Below, one piece after another: positions 14,765 through 23,404 of a stretch of DNA of 39,326 nucleotides. Source of the stretch: an uncultured Bacteroidota bacterium (GTDB lineage: Bacteria; Bacteroidota; Bacteroidia; Flavobacteriales_F; PHOS-HE28); the NCBI GenBank assembly GCA_902826215.1, contig CADEDY010000018.1:1-39326 (forward strand), written 5' to 3'. Every line of letters begins with the position of its first letter. Positions within the stretch are counted from its first letter, which is position 1. The position numbers and the translations under genes are program-made. Below the pieces are notes generated by a model. That model saw only the letters and a program-made list of their open reading frames with translations, did no database searches and was not told where the DNA came from.

Positions 14765-16696
14765 TCAAGGGATCTGGATGACCAAGGATCGACCACGTTC
14801 TTTCAAGTAGGCTGTATTCAGTTGTCGCCACGCGCTCATGTCCTTGTCCACGATGAGTTCTTCGGTTCGGAAGATGGTGGTGGACGTAATGCTGTTCGCG
14901 GCCAGGTCGTGATCCACATGGATGGAGAAGTTCTCGGTTCCTCCTTCGAAAGGAGCAGGAACGCCGGAGACCTGCCCACCGGTCGGCAGGTCCAGACCAA
15001 CGATGTACGTTTCGGTGGAACAATGATCGAAGCGGATCGGCAACTTCCGATCCTCATGCACCCGCAAGGGTTTCCACGGATCGGAAAGGGTGAGCGGAAC
15101 AAAGCGCTTCTCGCTCACTTCACGGGCAAGGTCCGGTATGCGGAAGGAATAGAAGACGCTCAGGGGTGCTTCGCGATCATCGAGACCTTCCACGCGGATC
15201 GAATCGAGTTGGAAGGCATTCGAGCCCTTCATCAGCACTTGCCGCATGAACTGCAGTCGCTTCTCCGCCGTGTAGTTCCGCAAGACATCGGAAATGCCTT
15301 GGCGCTCGTAGCCGGTGAAACGAACCCTTCCACTTCCCACGAAATTGGCGCTCTCCAGATGGCCACTGATCGAATCGGTGATGGTGCTGTAAGTGGCCGG
15401 CATCACCGGTATCCGCTGTATGCGATAGTGTTCACTATCGATGCCGATCAAGGCTTCCTTGCCTTGGGTGAAACCGCTCGGGACCCCGAACGCACTGTGC
15501 GCCGACGTTGGGTCGAGGAATAACGTGGTATCTGGAAGTTCCAAGGCTACGATCATGTGATCACTGTTGGCGGTGGTCGGCAAGCTCTCGTACGTGTAAG
15601 GCAAGCTCCGCGTCCCTACCCAGCAGAGGTGCGCCTCGAGGCCCGCTGAGAGAAGCATCGAGCGAAGCAGGTTGCTCATGCCTTTGCAGTCGCCGTAGCG
15701 TGCTTGACAGACCTCGTCGGCCTTTGCCGGGATGAACCCGTTCATGCCATCCTCGAAGGCCACGTACTGGATGCGATCCTGCACCCACCGATACAGGTGT
15801 GCCGCACGCTCTGCCGGATCGGTCAAACCCGCAACGAGGGAATCGGAGAGCGCCTTGACGGAAGCCGGCACTTCGCCGAAGGAATCCTTCACATGCTGCG
15901 CATACCACTTGTACAGGTTGCCCGTGTATGAGACCGTATCGTTCATTCCCGCTTCCTGAACGACCAATTGCGCATGGGGCGCGTAGTAGTAGATGGAGGG
16001 CGCGTTGGACTCGAAGCGGATCGCCGGGATATGCCGCATGGTGAAGCGTTGGACCGTGCGACCCTTTTCCTTGCTCACGGTCCGTGTGAGCAGGCTGTCC
16101 GCAACATTGAACATGCGCACTTCCACCTCGATCCCGGGGTCGCTGATCACCGTAAGTGTGCTTTCCTCGGTCGGGTAGGCATAACCGAAGAAATGGCCAG
16201 AGGCGAAACGGGCATCGGGATACTGGATCGTATAGGCCACATGCCCGATGGATCCCGAAGTGAGGGAGGGTAGGGTGAAGGATGCCACACGCAGGTCATC
16301 GTGGAAATTATTGCGACCGCGTTGATCGCGGTGATCGATGCGGCTGGCCTGTATGCGCTTGTATCCTTTGCCGTTGATGGCGAGGGTGTACGCCTCCAAG
16401 CGTTCCAACGGAACCATGTTGCTGTAATGCACGGACTGCTCCTGCGCGGTACCGGTTTCGTCCTTCAGGATCAACTGATCCTCTTCGACATCCTGAAAGG
16501 CCTTCGTGCCGTCAGCCGTGCGTTCGATCCGATAAACGGTGTTCCGTTTCAGGTACACGGCCGTTTCTTCCTGATATGCGCGACGCATGTTCACGAGCAC
16601 TTCCTGCGCCTGTTGCGCCAACAGGGTGCCGGGAGCCAGCACCATGCACAGGCTGATGAGCGCTGCTGATCGGTCACTTCCGGATACCCACCACAT
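14765..16696 (-). CDS. DUF3857 / transglutaminase-like secreted protein with intact triad
   Basis: The protein is 643 residues from the ATG at 16696, which overlaps the upstream gene by 23 bases and gives a signal peptide MWWVSGSDRSAALISLCMVL...LLAQQ. A DUF3857 domain covers about 45-250 (VYRIERTADGTKAF, YTIQYPDARFASG, RFTMRHIPAIRFE). The transglutaminase core covers about 290-410: LYRWVQDRIQYVAFEDG, then the catalytic triad Cys337 (YGDCKGMSNLL), His380 (NSDHMIVAL) and Asp395 (LFLDPT). These enzymes act as cysteine proteases or cross-linkers. A C-terminal beta domain follows. Fourth gene of the operon beginning at 21842; the product is expected outside the cytoplasmic membrane. Confidence 0.9.
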   Translation of the reverse strand: MWWVSGSDRSAALISLCMVLAPGTLLAQQAQEVLVNMRRAYQEETAVYLKRNTVYRIERTADGTKAFQDVEEDQLILKDETGTAQEQSVHYSNMVPLERLEAYTLAINGKGYKRIQASRIDHRDQRGRNNFHDDLRVASFTLPSLTSGSIGHVAYTIQYPDARFASGHFFGYAYPTEESTLTVISDPGIEVEVRMFNVADSLLTRTVSKEKGRTVQRFTMRHIPAIRFESNAPSIYYYAPHAQLVVQEAGMNDTVSYTGNLYKWYAQHVKDSFGEVPASVKALSDSLVAGLTDPAERAAHLYRWVQDRIQYVAFEDGMNGFIPAKADEVCQARYGDCKGMSNLLRSMLLSAGLEAHLCWVGTRSLPYTYESLPTTANSDHMIVALELPDTTLFLDPTSAHSAFGVPSGFTQGKEALIGIDSEHYRIQRIPVMPATYSTITDSISGHLESANFVGSGRVRFTGYERQGISDVLRNYTAEKRLQFMRQVLMKGSNAFQLDSIRVEGLDDREAPLSVFYSFRIPDLAREVSEKRFVPLTLSDPWKPLRVHEDRKLPIRFDHCSTETYIVGLDLPTGGQVSGVPAPFEGGTENFSIHVDHDLAANSITSTTIFRTEELIVDKDMSAWRQLNTAYLKERGRSLVIQIP

Positions 16697-19600
16697 CGTT
16701 ATCGCGTACCAGATAAGTGACGAGGACCTTGCCGTTCGCGTCGTAGAACGTGTGCTCACCGTGGGACCTGCCGTGCACGAAGGTTTCCGTTTCCTTCAGG
16801 TTCCCGTTCTCCCTGAACTCCTTCCAAACGCCATGCAAGCCACCCTCACCGTAAGGGCTCACCACGTGGACCTTGCCAGAAGCGTAGTAGCTGGTCATGT
16901 TCCCTTGGATGTTCCCGACCTTGTAGGTGGCTTCTTCCATCACCTTTCCGTTCGGATGGTATTCCTTGAAGTCACCGTCCACTTCCTCGTTGCGGTAGGC
17001 GATCTCGCGAGAAACCGTTCCATCGGGGAATTGTGTCCGCAACGCGATCGCGCCTGCAGCTAGAGGAATGGTATCCTTGACCGCACCGGTCGCATCGGGT
17101 GATCCGTAGCCAACGAGGTCGCCTTTCACATAGAAACGCACCATCTGCGGGGTTCCGTCATATGCATAGGTCGTATACACACCATGCCGCACACCGTAAG
17201 CGTACTCGATGGTCATGGCCGGTTTTCCATTGTAATGGAACTCCTTCGCGGGCCCATGCACACGGCCATCGACGTAGGTGTAGACACTTTCAACGGTGCC
17301 GTCGTCGAAGAACTCCGTGGATGCACCGACGAGCTTTCCGTAGCGATACTGTTGCTCGAGACGCTTTTTGCCGTTCTCGTGGTAGAAGGTCCATTTACCA
17401 TCGCGTTCGTCATTCAAGAAGGTGCCCTCCACGTCCTTTGTTCCGTTGGGCAGGGTCCATAGGGCAGGCCCGTGGAGCTTGCTGTTCACCATCTTCAATT
17501 TAGAACGAACGGATCCGTCGGGGTGGTGCTGGACCAATTCGAAATTCCCGGGTAGCGTGCGGATGCGCTCATACTCCTGACCATTTTGGTCGTAGTTCAC
17601 TCGCTCCACCACGATACCGTTCTGGATCAGTTCCGCACGATCGAGAACACCATCGATATCGTAGTAGGACTGCCAACCATCCCGCTTCCCTTCGTTCAGG
17701 TATTCGACCGAGATGACCTTGCCATTGGGCGCATGCTCCGTGACCACGCCCTCGAAGTTGTCTCCTTTCTTCTGGCTCAGTTCCTTCACGGCACCGGAAG
17801 GGTAGTAGCTCACGAAGGACCTGTAGGTTGCACCGTTCCGATCATACTCCTTGGTCGTGCTGGTCAATACACCGCCCTCATCGTAGTACTTCTGTTCTCC
17901 CTTGAGCTCACCTTTGTCGAAGTTCTCCTCGCTCTCCAAGGTCCCATCGGCACTGTAGTATAACCATTTGCCATCCTTAGCGCCTTCATCGAGATAGGTT
18001 CCGCTCACCCTTTTCTGACCATTGGCGTGGAAGCCCTGGAAGTCGAACTTGCCTTTGGAACGTGTGCCTTGCCCAAGGATCTTGCCAGTGGGGTCCAGAT
18101 CCGCATAGCGCACCAACAGGCCGTTCTTGTATTCGGTCTCGAAGTTGACACGGCCGTCCCGATCATACTCTTGCTTGATCCCATGCAGTCGGCCCTGATC
18201 ATTGAACCGGGCCAAGGTGCGCAGGGTGCCCCAAGCATCGTATTCCTTGTTCTCGCCAGTGTACATTCCCTTGGACCAAGTTCCTTCCTCGATGACGGTT
18301 CCGTTCTGATCCCATTTCGTAAAGGGCCCCTGCGCCAGACCATCCACGAAGGTGTACTGATCCGCTTTGTTCCCATTGATGTAGTAGTTCGTGAACGTCC
18401 CCGTCCGCTTTCCCTTGGTGTACTGTCCTTCGAACTTGAGCGTGCCGTCGGGATAGAATTCCTTCATGGGACCATCGGCCTCGTCGTTCGTAAGTGCGTA
18501 GGTCCACATGGTGGTACCGGTCGGGTACACATCCGATGCAGGGCCGGTCCATTCATCATCCTTCGCGGTCTTGCAGGTTGAACGGCCACCACCCGGATAG
18601 AAGAGGCATCCGGTCCCTTGGCGCACATTGTTGGTGTAGTCCAATGAATCGACGAGGTTCCCGTAGCGGTCATAGCTCATCGAAGGCCCGTTCTTCGGTC
18701 CGTTGGCATAGCTGATGCGGTTGGATAGGTTGCCGTTGGTATACCAGTAGGTCCATGCTCCGTTCTTCTCACCATCCTCGTTGAATCTGCCCGTGGACAT
18801 GGTCTTGCCATTCGGGTGGTAGAAGGTCCATTCACCAAGGGATCGGGTCCTTGTCGCGTCCGTTGGGCCTGCACCGACGAACTCGCTATTCCCGTTGAAG
18901 ACATGGAATAGCTCCTCGGTACTTCCCGGCTCCGGGAATACGCAGAATCGCTCCTCGGTGAGGTTGCTGATCCGAGCGCGGAAAGCATCCACCTTCGACT
19001 TGTTCTTCGTACCCACGGCCTTCACCTTGGGAAGCGTGCTGGAGGATAGACAGTGGTAGATGTAGCCCTCGAACAAGCCGTTGTCCATGATCGCCTTCGC
19101 CAAGGGTCCGTAGAAGTTGACGTAGAATCCTTGTTCCTCCATGTCCAGCTTGGCGACTTCGCTGAAGAGCAGGTGCGATTGCCGGCACATGGGATAGTCC
19201 AGATCCGGTTTCACCTTGTACTTGCTGTTCATGGCCACTTTGCTTTTGATCAGCTGGTCCAGTTCATCGAGGTGATCGCCAGCAACGGTGAGGTCGTATC
19301 CGTCCGGCTCCAATTCCAACGACCCACCGAGCACACCGTCGTAATAGCCGAGGACGTTGTTGGCGGTCTCGTCATCGAACCGGACGATCTGCGCCATCAT
19401 GCAGGCCAACGCCGACTGGGTGACCTTGCCCTCTCCGGCCGCGATGGAAGCGAGCAGGATGTGCGTGTCACGCTGGTAGGGGAAGCGCTTCGCATTCGCC
19501 ATCGCCTGCTCAAAGGCCAGTTTCTTCTCGCCCTTCTTGTTGAGTGAAATGGCCTTCAGGTGGTGCGGCCTGAACAGTCCGGGGAATTCCGAAATGACAC

Positions 19601-20009
19601 TGTCGGCCGCAGCGATACATTCATCGTAGCGCTCCATGTCGTACAATGTGGCCGCATGCGTGGTCATGAAGTTGGATCGCTTCTCACCCTTGAAGTTGAT
19701 GCCGGTGTGCAGGAGCCGTTCTGCGGCCTCATGGTCATTGGACGCATTCAGGATCCGGATGGAACTGAGCAACGCAAGCTCGTACAAGGTGTCGTTCTGG
19801 TTGACGCGCGCAAGCCGTTCCAGAGCCGCTGTTGTGTCCTTGTTCTCCAAAAGCGTCCAGGTCTCCTTCAACATGGCTGCGCCGTAGCCCATGTCCTTGT
19901 GCTCCTGCGCACGCCCTAGTGTTGCGCAGAGGAGGAGGGACGCGCACATCGCAGCGCGCAAATGATCACTTGCAATGCTGCTTCCGCAGTTCAATAGCTT
20001 CATTTCCAT
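16674..20009 (-). CDS. Large secreted TPR + MORN-repeat protein
   Basis: The protein is 1111 residues from the ATG at 20009, overlapping the upstream gene by 44 bases. A TTG at 19961 or ATG at 19949 are alternatives that place the signal peptide (RAAMCASLLLCATLGRAQ) closer to the start. Residues about 40-220 are TPR-like. From about 390 to the end there are roughly 29 units of about 24 residues of the MORN_2 / YwqK type (for example KWTFYHENGKKRLEQQY..GKLVG, PMKEFYPDGTLKFEGQY.KGKRTG), mostly ending in a conserved Gly. Such repeats make an elongated beta-ribbon. The label 'YwqK antitoxin' often given to this repeat by automatic pipelines does not imply a toxin pair here. Central gene of the operon. 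Confidence 0.88.
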   Translation of the reverse strand: MEMKLLNCGSSIASDHLRAAMCASLLLCATLGRAQEHKDMGYGAAMLKETWTLLENKDTTAALERLARVNQNDTLYELALLSSIRILNASNDHEAAERLLHTGINFKGEKRSNFMTTHAATLYDMERYDECIAAADSVISEFPGLFRPHHLKAISLNKKGEKKLAFEQAMANAKRFPYQRDTHILLASIAAGEGKVTQSALACMMAQIVRFDDETANNVLGYYDGVLGGSLELEPDGYDLTVAGDHLDELDQLIKSKVAMNSKYKVKPDLDYPMCRQSHLLFSEVAKLDMEEQGFYVNFYGPLAKAIMDNGLFEGYIYHCLSSSTLPKVKAVGTKNKSKVDAFRARISNLTEERFCVFPEPGSTEELFHVFNGNSEFVGAGPTDATRTRSLGEWTFYHPNGKTMSTGRFNEDGEKNGAWTYWYTNGNLSNRISYANGPKNGPSMSYDRYGNLVDSLDYTNNVRQGTGCLFYPGGGRSTCKTAKDDEWTGPASDVYPTGTTMWTYALTNDEADGPMKEFYPDGTLKFEGQYTKGKRTGTFTNYYINGNKADQYTFVDGLAQGPFTKWDQNGTVIEEGTWSKGMYTGENKEYDAWGTLRTLARFNDQGRLHGIKQEYDRDGRVNFETEYKNGLLVRYADLDPTGKILGQGTRSKGKFDFQGFHANGQKRVSGTYLDEGAKDGKWLYYSADGTLESEENFDKGELKGEQKYYDEGGVLTSTTKEYDRNGATYRSFVSYYPSGAVKELSQKKGDNFEGVVTEHAPNGKVISVEYLNEGKRDGWQSYYDIDGVLDRAELIQNGIVVERVNYDQNGQEYERIRTLPGNFELVQHHPDGSVRSKLKMVNSKLHGPALWTLPNGTKDVEGTFLNDERDGKWTFYHENGKKRLEQQYRYGKLVGASTEFFDDGTVESVYTYVDGRVHGPAKEFHYNGKPAMTIEYAYGVRHGVYTTYAYDGTPQMVRFYVKGDLVGYGSPDATGAVKDTIPLAAGAIALRTQFPDGTVSREIAYRNEEVDGDFKEYHPNGKVMEEATYKVGNIQGNMTSYYASGKVHVVSPYGEGGLHGVWKEFRENGNLKETETFVHGRSHGEHTFYDANGKVLVTYLVRDNDVVGIRK

Positions 20010-20907
20010 AGAGCTTTGTGAATCCTAGTTCCAACGCCTTTTCAAGGGCCGTGCACGCCTCCTCCACGTTGTTCTCGTGCAGTTCGACGTGTGCGAGATT
20101 CCGATACGCGTAGGCATTCCGATCATTCAGTTTGATCGAGCGACCGATGTCCTGACGGGCTCCTTTCACATCGCCAATACCAAGTTTGGAGCGACCCCGG
20201 TTGTTGAGGAAGGAGGCATCCGCAGCCCCGAGTTCTTCGGCCCGGGCATAGGCCTTCAGTGCTTCCTGATGTCGTTCCATGGATGCGAGTGTGAAACCCA
20301 GATTGATCCAAGCCGTTGTCTTCTTCGGATCCAATTCAGTCATCCGCTCCAGCATCTCCACGGCGAGCGGTCCATTGCCTTCCTCCTTCGCAGCCAGCGA
20401 CAAGTTGTTCAGGCAATGGTAGTTGTTCGGGTCCATGGCGAGCACCCGGTCGCAGCGTTCATGAACGGCACTGTATCGACGCATGCTGAGGAGGTTCCAC
20501 GCTTCCTCATTCAACGCTTTGATGAGCGACGTGGTATCTGTTGCGTTCGCGACCGCAAGCGCGAGATCCACCTCTGCGCGATCGAACATCTTCATGGTGT
20601 TGTACGTGTCGCCCCTGAACAAGAGCAGATCGAACTGATCCGGTTCGCGTTGCAGAGCCGTCTCCAGAAGCGCCATTCCCTCTGCAGCTTCGTGCATGGT
20701 GTATAGGAGACACCGCGCGCGTACGATGGTCGCCTTCGCCACCGGTGGATCGGCAGCCAAATAGGGCTCGACCAACTTGAGGGCTTGTTTGCATTCCCCT
20801 TTGTAGGCCATTTCACGGGCCTTGCGGATCACGGTGGTGTCCGCATCCTGTGCGACCGAAGCACCAGCGCTAACTAGCAGCAGGACCAACGCCAAGCGAC
20901 ATTTCAT
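19966..20907 (-). CDS. Secreted TPR protein
   Basis: The protein is 313 residues from the ATG at 20907, which overlaps the upstream stop as ATGA. The signal peptide is MKCRLALVLLLVSAGASVAQ. About seven TPR units follow, with recognisable W/L-G-Y-A-F-A-P spacing (AWINLGFTLASMERHQEALKAYARAEEL, AYRNLAHVELHENNVEEACTALEKALEL). The C-terminal tail LGFTKLYGNEAIELRKQHCK ends in Cys-Lys and matches the tail of the upstream paralogue. It is presumably periplasmic. Second gene of the operon. Confidence 0.88.
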   Translation of the reverse strand: MKCRLALVLLLVSAGASVAQDADTTVIRKAREMAYKGECKQALKLVEPYLAADPPVAKATIVRARCLLYTMHEAAEGMALLETALQREPDQFDLLLFRGDTYNTMKMFDRAEVDLALAVANATDTTSLIKALNEEAWNLLSMRRYSAVHERCDRVLAMDPNNYHCLNNLSLAAKEEGNGPLAVEMLERMTELDPKKTTAWINLGFTLASMERHQEALKAYARAEELGAADASFLNNRGRSKLGIGDVKGARQDIGRSIKLNDRNAYAYRNLAHVELHENNVEEACTALEKALELGFTKLYGNEAIELRKQHCK

Positions 20908-21842
20908 CGGCATCCTGTCTTGCGAAGGTCCTCGACCTCCGGACCGTATTGCTGCGTGAACCCCAATCGCAGCGCTGCTTCGAAAGCCGTGCATGCCTCG
21001 TTCTTCAACCCCTTGCTCTGTTGAATGAGGCCGAGATTACGATAGGCGTAGCTGTTGCTCGGATACAGCTCGATGGAGCGTTGCACATTCGTCAGCGCCG
21101 CTTCAGTGTCGCCTTCACGGAACTGTGCATAGCCCAAGTTGTTCATGACCACGGCGTCGTCCGCCTTCACTTCCAAGGCCTTGGTGAACCACGTGATCGC
21201 TTCCGGGAAGTTCTCCAACCGAAGGGCGAGGAATCCCATGTTGTTCATGATGACCAGGTCATCCGGGTGTGCTTCGTGCAGGTCCACGTAGAGCGCATGC
21301 GCTTCATCCGTTCGTCCGATCTCAGCGAGCAAAGCCGCTTTGTTGAGCTGTGTTCCCCATTGGTCCGGCTCCAGCGTGATAGCTTGGTCCAACGCATTCA
21401 AAGCTTTGTCGAACTGACGAGACATGAGAAAGGCCGAGCCCATGTTCAACAGAATGGACGCACTATCCGAAGTACTATGGCAATGCAACAACCCTTGATC
21501 CAGATCGGAGAGGGCGCGGTCCGTCATGTTCATGTTCATGTACATGGAACTGCGGTTCAAATACGGACCGATGCTGTCGGGGCTTTCCTTCATGGCAGCC
21601 GCGATATCCACGAAAGCATCCTCGATGCGCTTCAGTTCCTCGAAATAGATCCCGCTACGCATCATCAAGGATCGGTAACGCCATTCTGGTTGCTGAACCA
21701 AGCGGTCCAGGATCTTCAATGCACGTTGATGCTCGCCCAAACTGTCCAGTTCCACGACTTTATTCCATTCCGCTTCTTGAGCAAATGCGGCATAAGATCC
21801 ACCGATCAAAAGGCAGAATAGAAGGGTCCGTTTCCAGCTCAT
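20904..21842 (-). CDS. Secreted TPR protein, first gene of the operon
   Basis: The protein is 312 residues. The signal peptide is MSWKRTLLFCLLIGGSYAAFAQ. Around eight TPR units fill the rest (ALNALDQAITLEPDQWGTQLNKAALLAEIGRTDEA, VVMNNLGYAQFREGDTEAALTNV, SYAYRNLGLIQQSKGLKNEACTAFEAAL). It ends LGFTQQYGPEVEDLRKTGCR, matching the tail of the next gene. Its stop overlaps the next ATG by four bases, so the two are probably translated together. A TATTTTG element at 21850-21856 (minus strand) might be the operon promoter, though it is very near the start. Confidence 0.88.
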   Translation of the reverse strand: MSWKRTLLFCLLIGGSYAAFAQEAEWNKVVELDSLGEHQRALKILDRLVQQPEWRYRSLMMRSGIYFEELKRIEDAFVDIAAAMKESPDSIGPYLNRSSMYMNMNMTDRALSDLDQGLLHCHSTSDSASILLNMGSAFLMSRQFDKALNALDQAITLEPDQWGTQLNKAALLAEIGRTDEAHALYVDLHEAHPDDLVIMNNMGFLALRLENFPEAITWFTKALEVKADDAVVMNNLGYAQFREGDTEAALTNVQRSIELYPSNSYAYRNLGLIQQSKGLKNEACTAFEAALRLGFTQQYGPEVEDLRKTGCR

Positions 21843-22157
21843 GGGACGGCAAAATAGGTGAAGTGTCGATCTCTAGGCTCCATGGCCCCTAAAGTTCGGT
21901 CAATACTAATCAATGGACATCCGGTATGACTATGCGTATTGGGCTTCCGAGGCACTCCGGTCAACCTTCCAGACAAGACCAGTCGTTTTAGCAGTTGGAT
22001 CGGACAACGGAGCAGCGAGGGGGTCAAGATGGAAGCTAAATGGTCACTTTCCGTATCGGATCTGGGCAAGGAGCAATAAGTCGTCTGGATCTCAACCCGT
22101 TCTCACCGCATCGAAGTGGTACTTGCGATGAGGAAATGCACCGAGATGGTTTGGGCC
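21843..22157. other. 315-base gap with no recognised gene
   Basis: This stretch separates the FISUMP gene from the five-gene operon; both lie on the minus strand. Short open frames on both strands have no recognisable protein character. I see no strong hairpin followed by a T tract, no repeat shared with the rest of the window and no RNA gene. It should hold the operon's promoter, and only the weak TATTTTG near 21850 is visible. Confidence 0.5.
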
Positions 22158-22757
22158 CTAGGGATCGACCGGTCTCACGCAGCGCACGGCGAACCGTCGC
22201 ACCTTGATCTTCTCGGTATGCGTGTGCAGGTAATGGGTGAAGTCGGCATTGTTACCGTGCACGTGCAGATGCCAATTGGAGTCGGGGTCCTCGGGATCAT
22301 CGAACCAGATGGCGCTGCTGAGGTATCGGTTCCAATACGCCTTTTTATGCTTGAATCCGCTCGGCTGCAGGGACAGACCCGTGGCGTTCGTATGGCCTTC
22401 GGGCTTCACCCAACAGACCGTATCCAACAACGCGAAGATGTCAGACGTATCCAGCACGGCCCAAACCGCACGAGTCGGGAGCGACCAGCCGGTTGGACAG
22501 GCGATGCGCGACTGCTCCCTGCTATAGGTACGTCCCCAATTGCTGCACGTGATGCTATCCGGAATGTTCTCATCCGTATCGGGCAATGCGTGATCCAAAT
22601 TGCGGGCGAACCATTCCCAACCCTCGATGCGGGTGGTGGGATAGATGATGCCATCGCGCGGGTCGGTGAAGGACTGCGACGCGACGCCAAGGGAAACGCA
22701 GGTGAAGAGGGAGAGGAGTGTGGACCGGGTCATCGCTAAAAGGACGCTCAACGTCAT
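22158..22757 (-). CDS. FISUMP-family (Fibrobacter major paralogous domain) secreted protein
   Basis: The protein is 199 residues. The ATG at 22757 overlaps the upstream stop as ATGA; an inner ATG at 22733 starts a neat signal peptide MTRSTLLSLFTCVSLGVASQ. The mature part is the FISUMP domain (PF09603 type): FTDPRDGIIYPTTRIEGWEW, FARNLDH, GRTYSREQSRIACPTGWSLP, AVWAVLD, and a closing VRRFAVRCVRP. The paired cysteines (TC...ACPTGW and RCVRP) are usual in the family. These domains occur on surface proteins of Fibrobacter and Bacteroidota; their ligand is unknown. Confidence 0.87.
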   Translation of the reverse strand: MTLSVLLAMTRSTLLSLFTCVSLGVASQSFTDPRDGIIYPTTRIEGWEWFARNLDHALPDTDENIPDSITCSNWGRTYSREQSRIACPTGWSLPTRAVWAVLDTSDIFALLDTVCWVKPEGHTNATGLSLQPSGFKHKKAYWNRYLSSAIWFDDPEDPDSNWHLHVHGNNADFTHYLHTHTEKIKVRRFAVRCVRPVDP

Positions 22758-23365
22758 GACAGGTAACGGCGCGCTTCAGGTCCCGCATTGCACACCAGGT
22801 CGATCACGCTGAGCCGCTGTACGAAACCGTGGCGCTCCTCGAACACTTGGGTGTATGGACCAACGGGAACGATATGAGGAGGAAGCGGTTTCTTTGGATG
22901 AAGTGCAGCGCGCAGATCGATCCATTCATCCGACTGTTCTACATAGGCTATTGCAACAACGACCTCCGTCTTCAACCCGAGCCATTTCATGCCCAAGCGC
23001 ATGGTCGCTAGGTCGAGATCCACGAGCCGCTCGTACTTCTGCAACACCACGGCTTCGATCTCGTCGATGAAATGGATGTACCACGGCGTGTTTCCATAAG
23101 CACTCCGAATGGCATGCACATGTTGCTGGGGCCAGGTCTCCACATAACTGAGTCCGACGGTGTGCATGGGCATCTTCTCGCCAGAGCGTCGTGCGATCTG
23201 CACGGTGAGGTCCTGCTTGCCGTTGGGGCCGACGATGCTGGTGCGGGTGCGGTAGCTCTGCCGCTCGTAGTGCTCGCCGAGATCGATGATGACCTTCGGA
23301 TGCTGCGCGAGCACACGGAAGTGCTCAACGCTGCCGAAATAGAAGGCGGGAAGGATCGGCGTCAT
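22754..23365 (-). CDS. WbqC-like family protein
   Basis: The protein is 203 residues from the ATG at 23365; the ATG at 23383 would add six residues. Hallmarks are the N-terminal PAFYFGSVEHFRVL, then IIDLGEHYERQSYRTRTSIVGPNGKQDLTVQI, WPQQHVHAIRSAYGNTPWYIHFIDEIEAVV and the C-terminal LSVIDLVCNAGPEARRYL. These match WbqC (PF08889), often found in polysaccharide clusters and proposed to act in sugar modification. Here it is linked to a secreted FISUMP protein rather than to glycosyltransferases. The start region is shared with the divergent NlpE-like gene. Confidence 0.92.
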   Translation of the reverse strand: MTPILPAFYFGSVEHFRVLAQHPKVIIDLGEHYERQSYRTRTSIVGPNGKQDLTVQIARRSGEKMPMHTVGLSYVETWPQQHVHAIRSAYGNTPWYIHFIDEIEAVVLQKYERLVDLDLATMRLGMKWLGLKTEVVVAIAYVEQSDEWIDLRAALHPKKPLPPHIVPVGPYTQVFEERHGFVQRLSVIDLVCNAGPEARRYLS

Positions 23366-23385
23366 TGCGGGCAAAGGTCGCATGC

Positions 23386-23393
23386 TACTTTCG
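23386..23393 (+). promoter_or_regulatory. Candidate -7 promoter element
   Basis: TACTTTCG, 11 bases before the ATG at 23405, close to TAnnTTTG. An ATTG at 23364-23367 lies about 18 bases upstream and may serve as the -33 element. The gap is shared with the divergent WbqC-like gene. Confidence 0.45.
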
Positions 23394-23404
23394 AAGCGCG
23401 AACC

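Noticed and set aside
14763..15023. Upstream extension of the 12783-14762 frame
   Set aside because: The extra 87 codons overlap the preceding transglutaminase-like gene and hide the signal peptide that starts at 14762.
16674..20009. Toxin-antitoxin function for the MORN-repeat protein
   Set aside because: The YwqK antitoxin label comes from shared MORN_2 repeats; here the protein is exported and no toxin gene is adjacent.
23072..23404. Upstream extension of the NlpE-like frame
   Set aside because: It is antisense to the WbqC-family gene; the lipoprotein signal starts at 23405.
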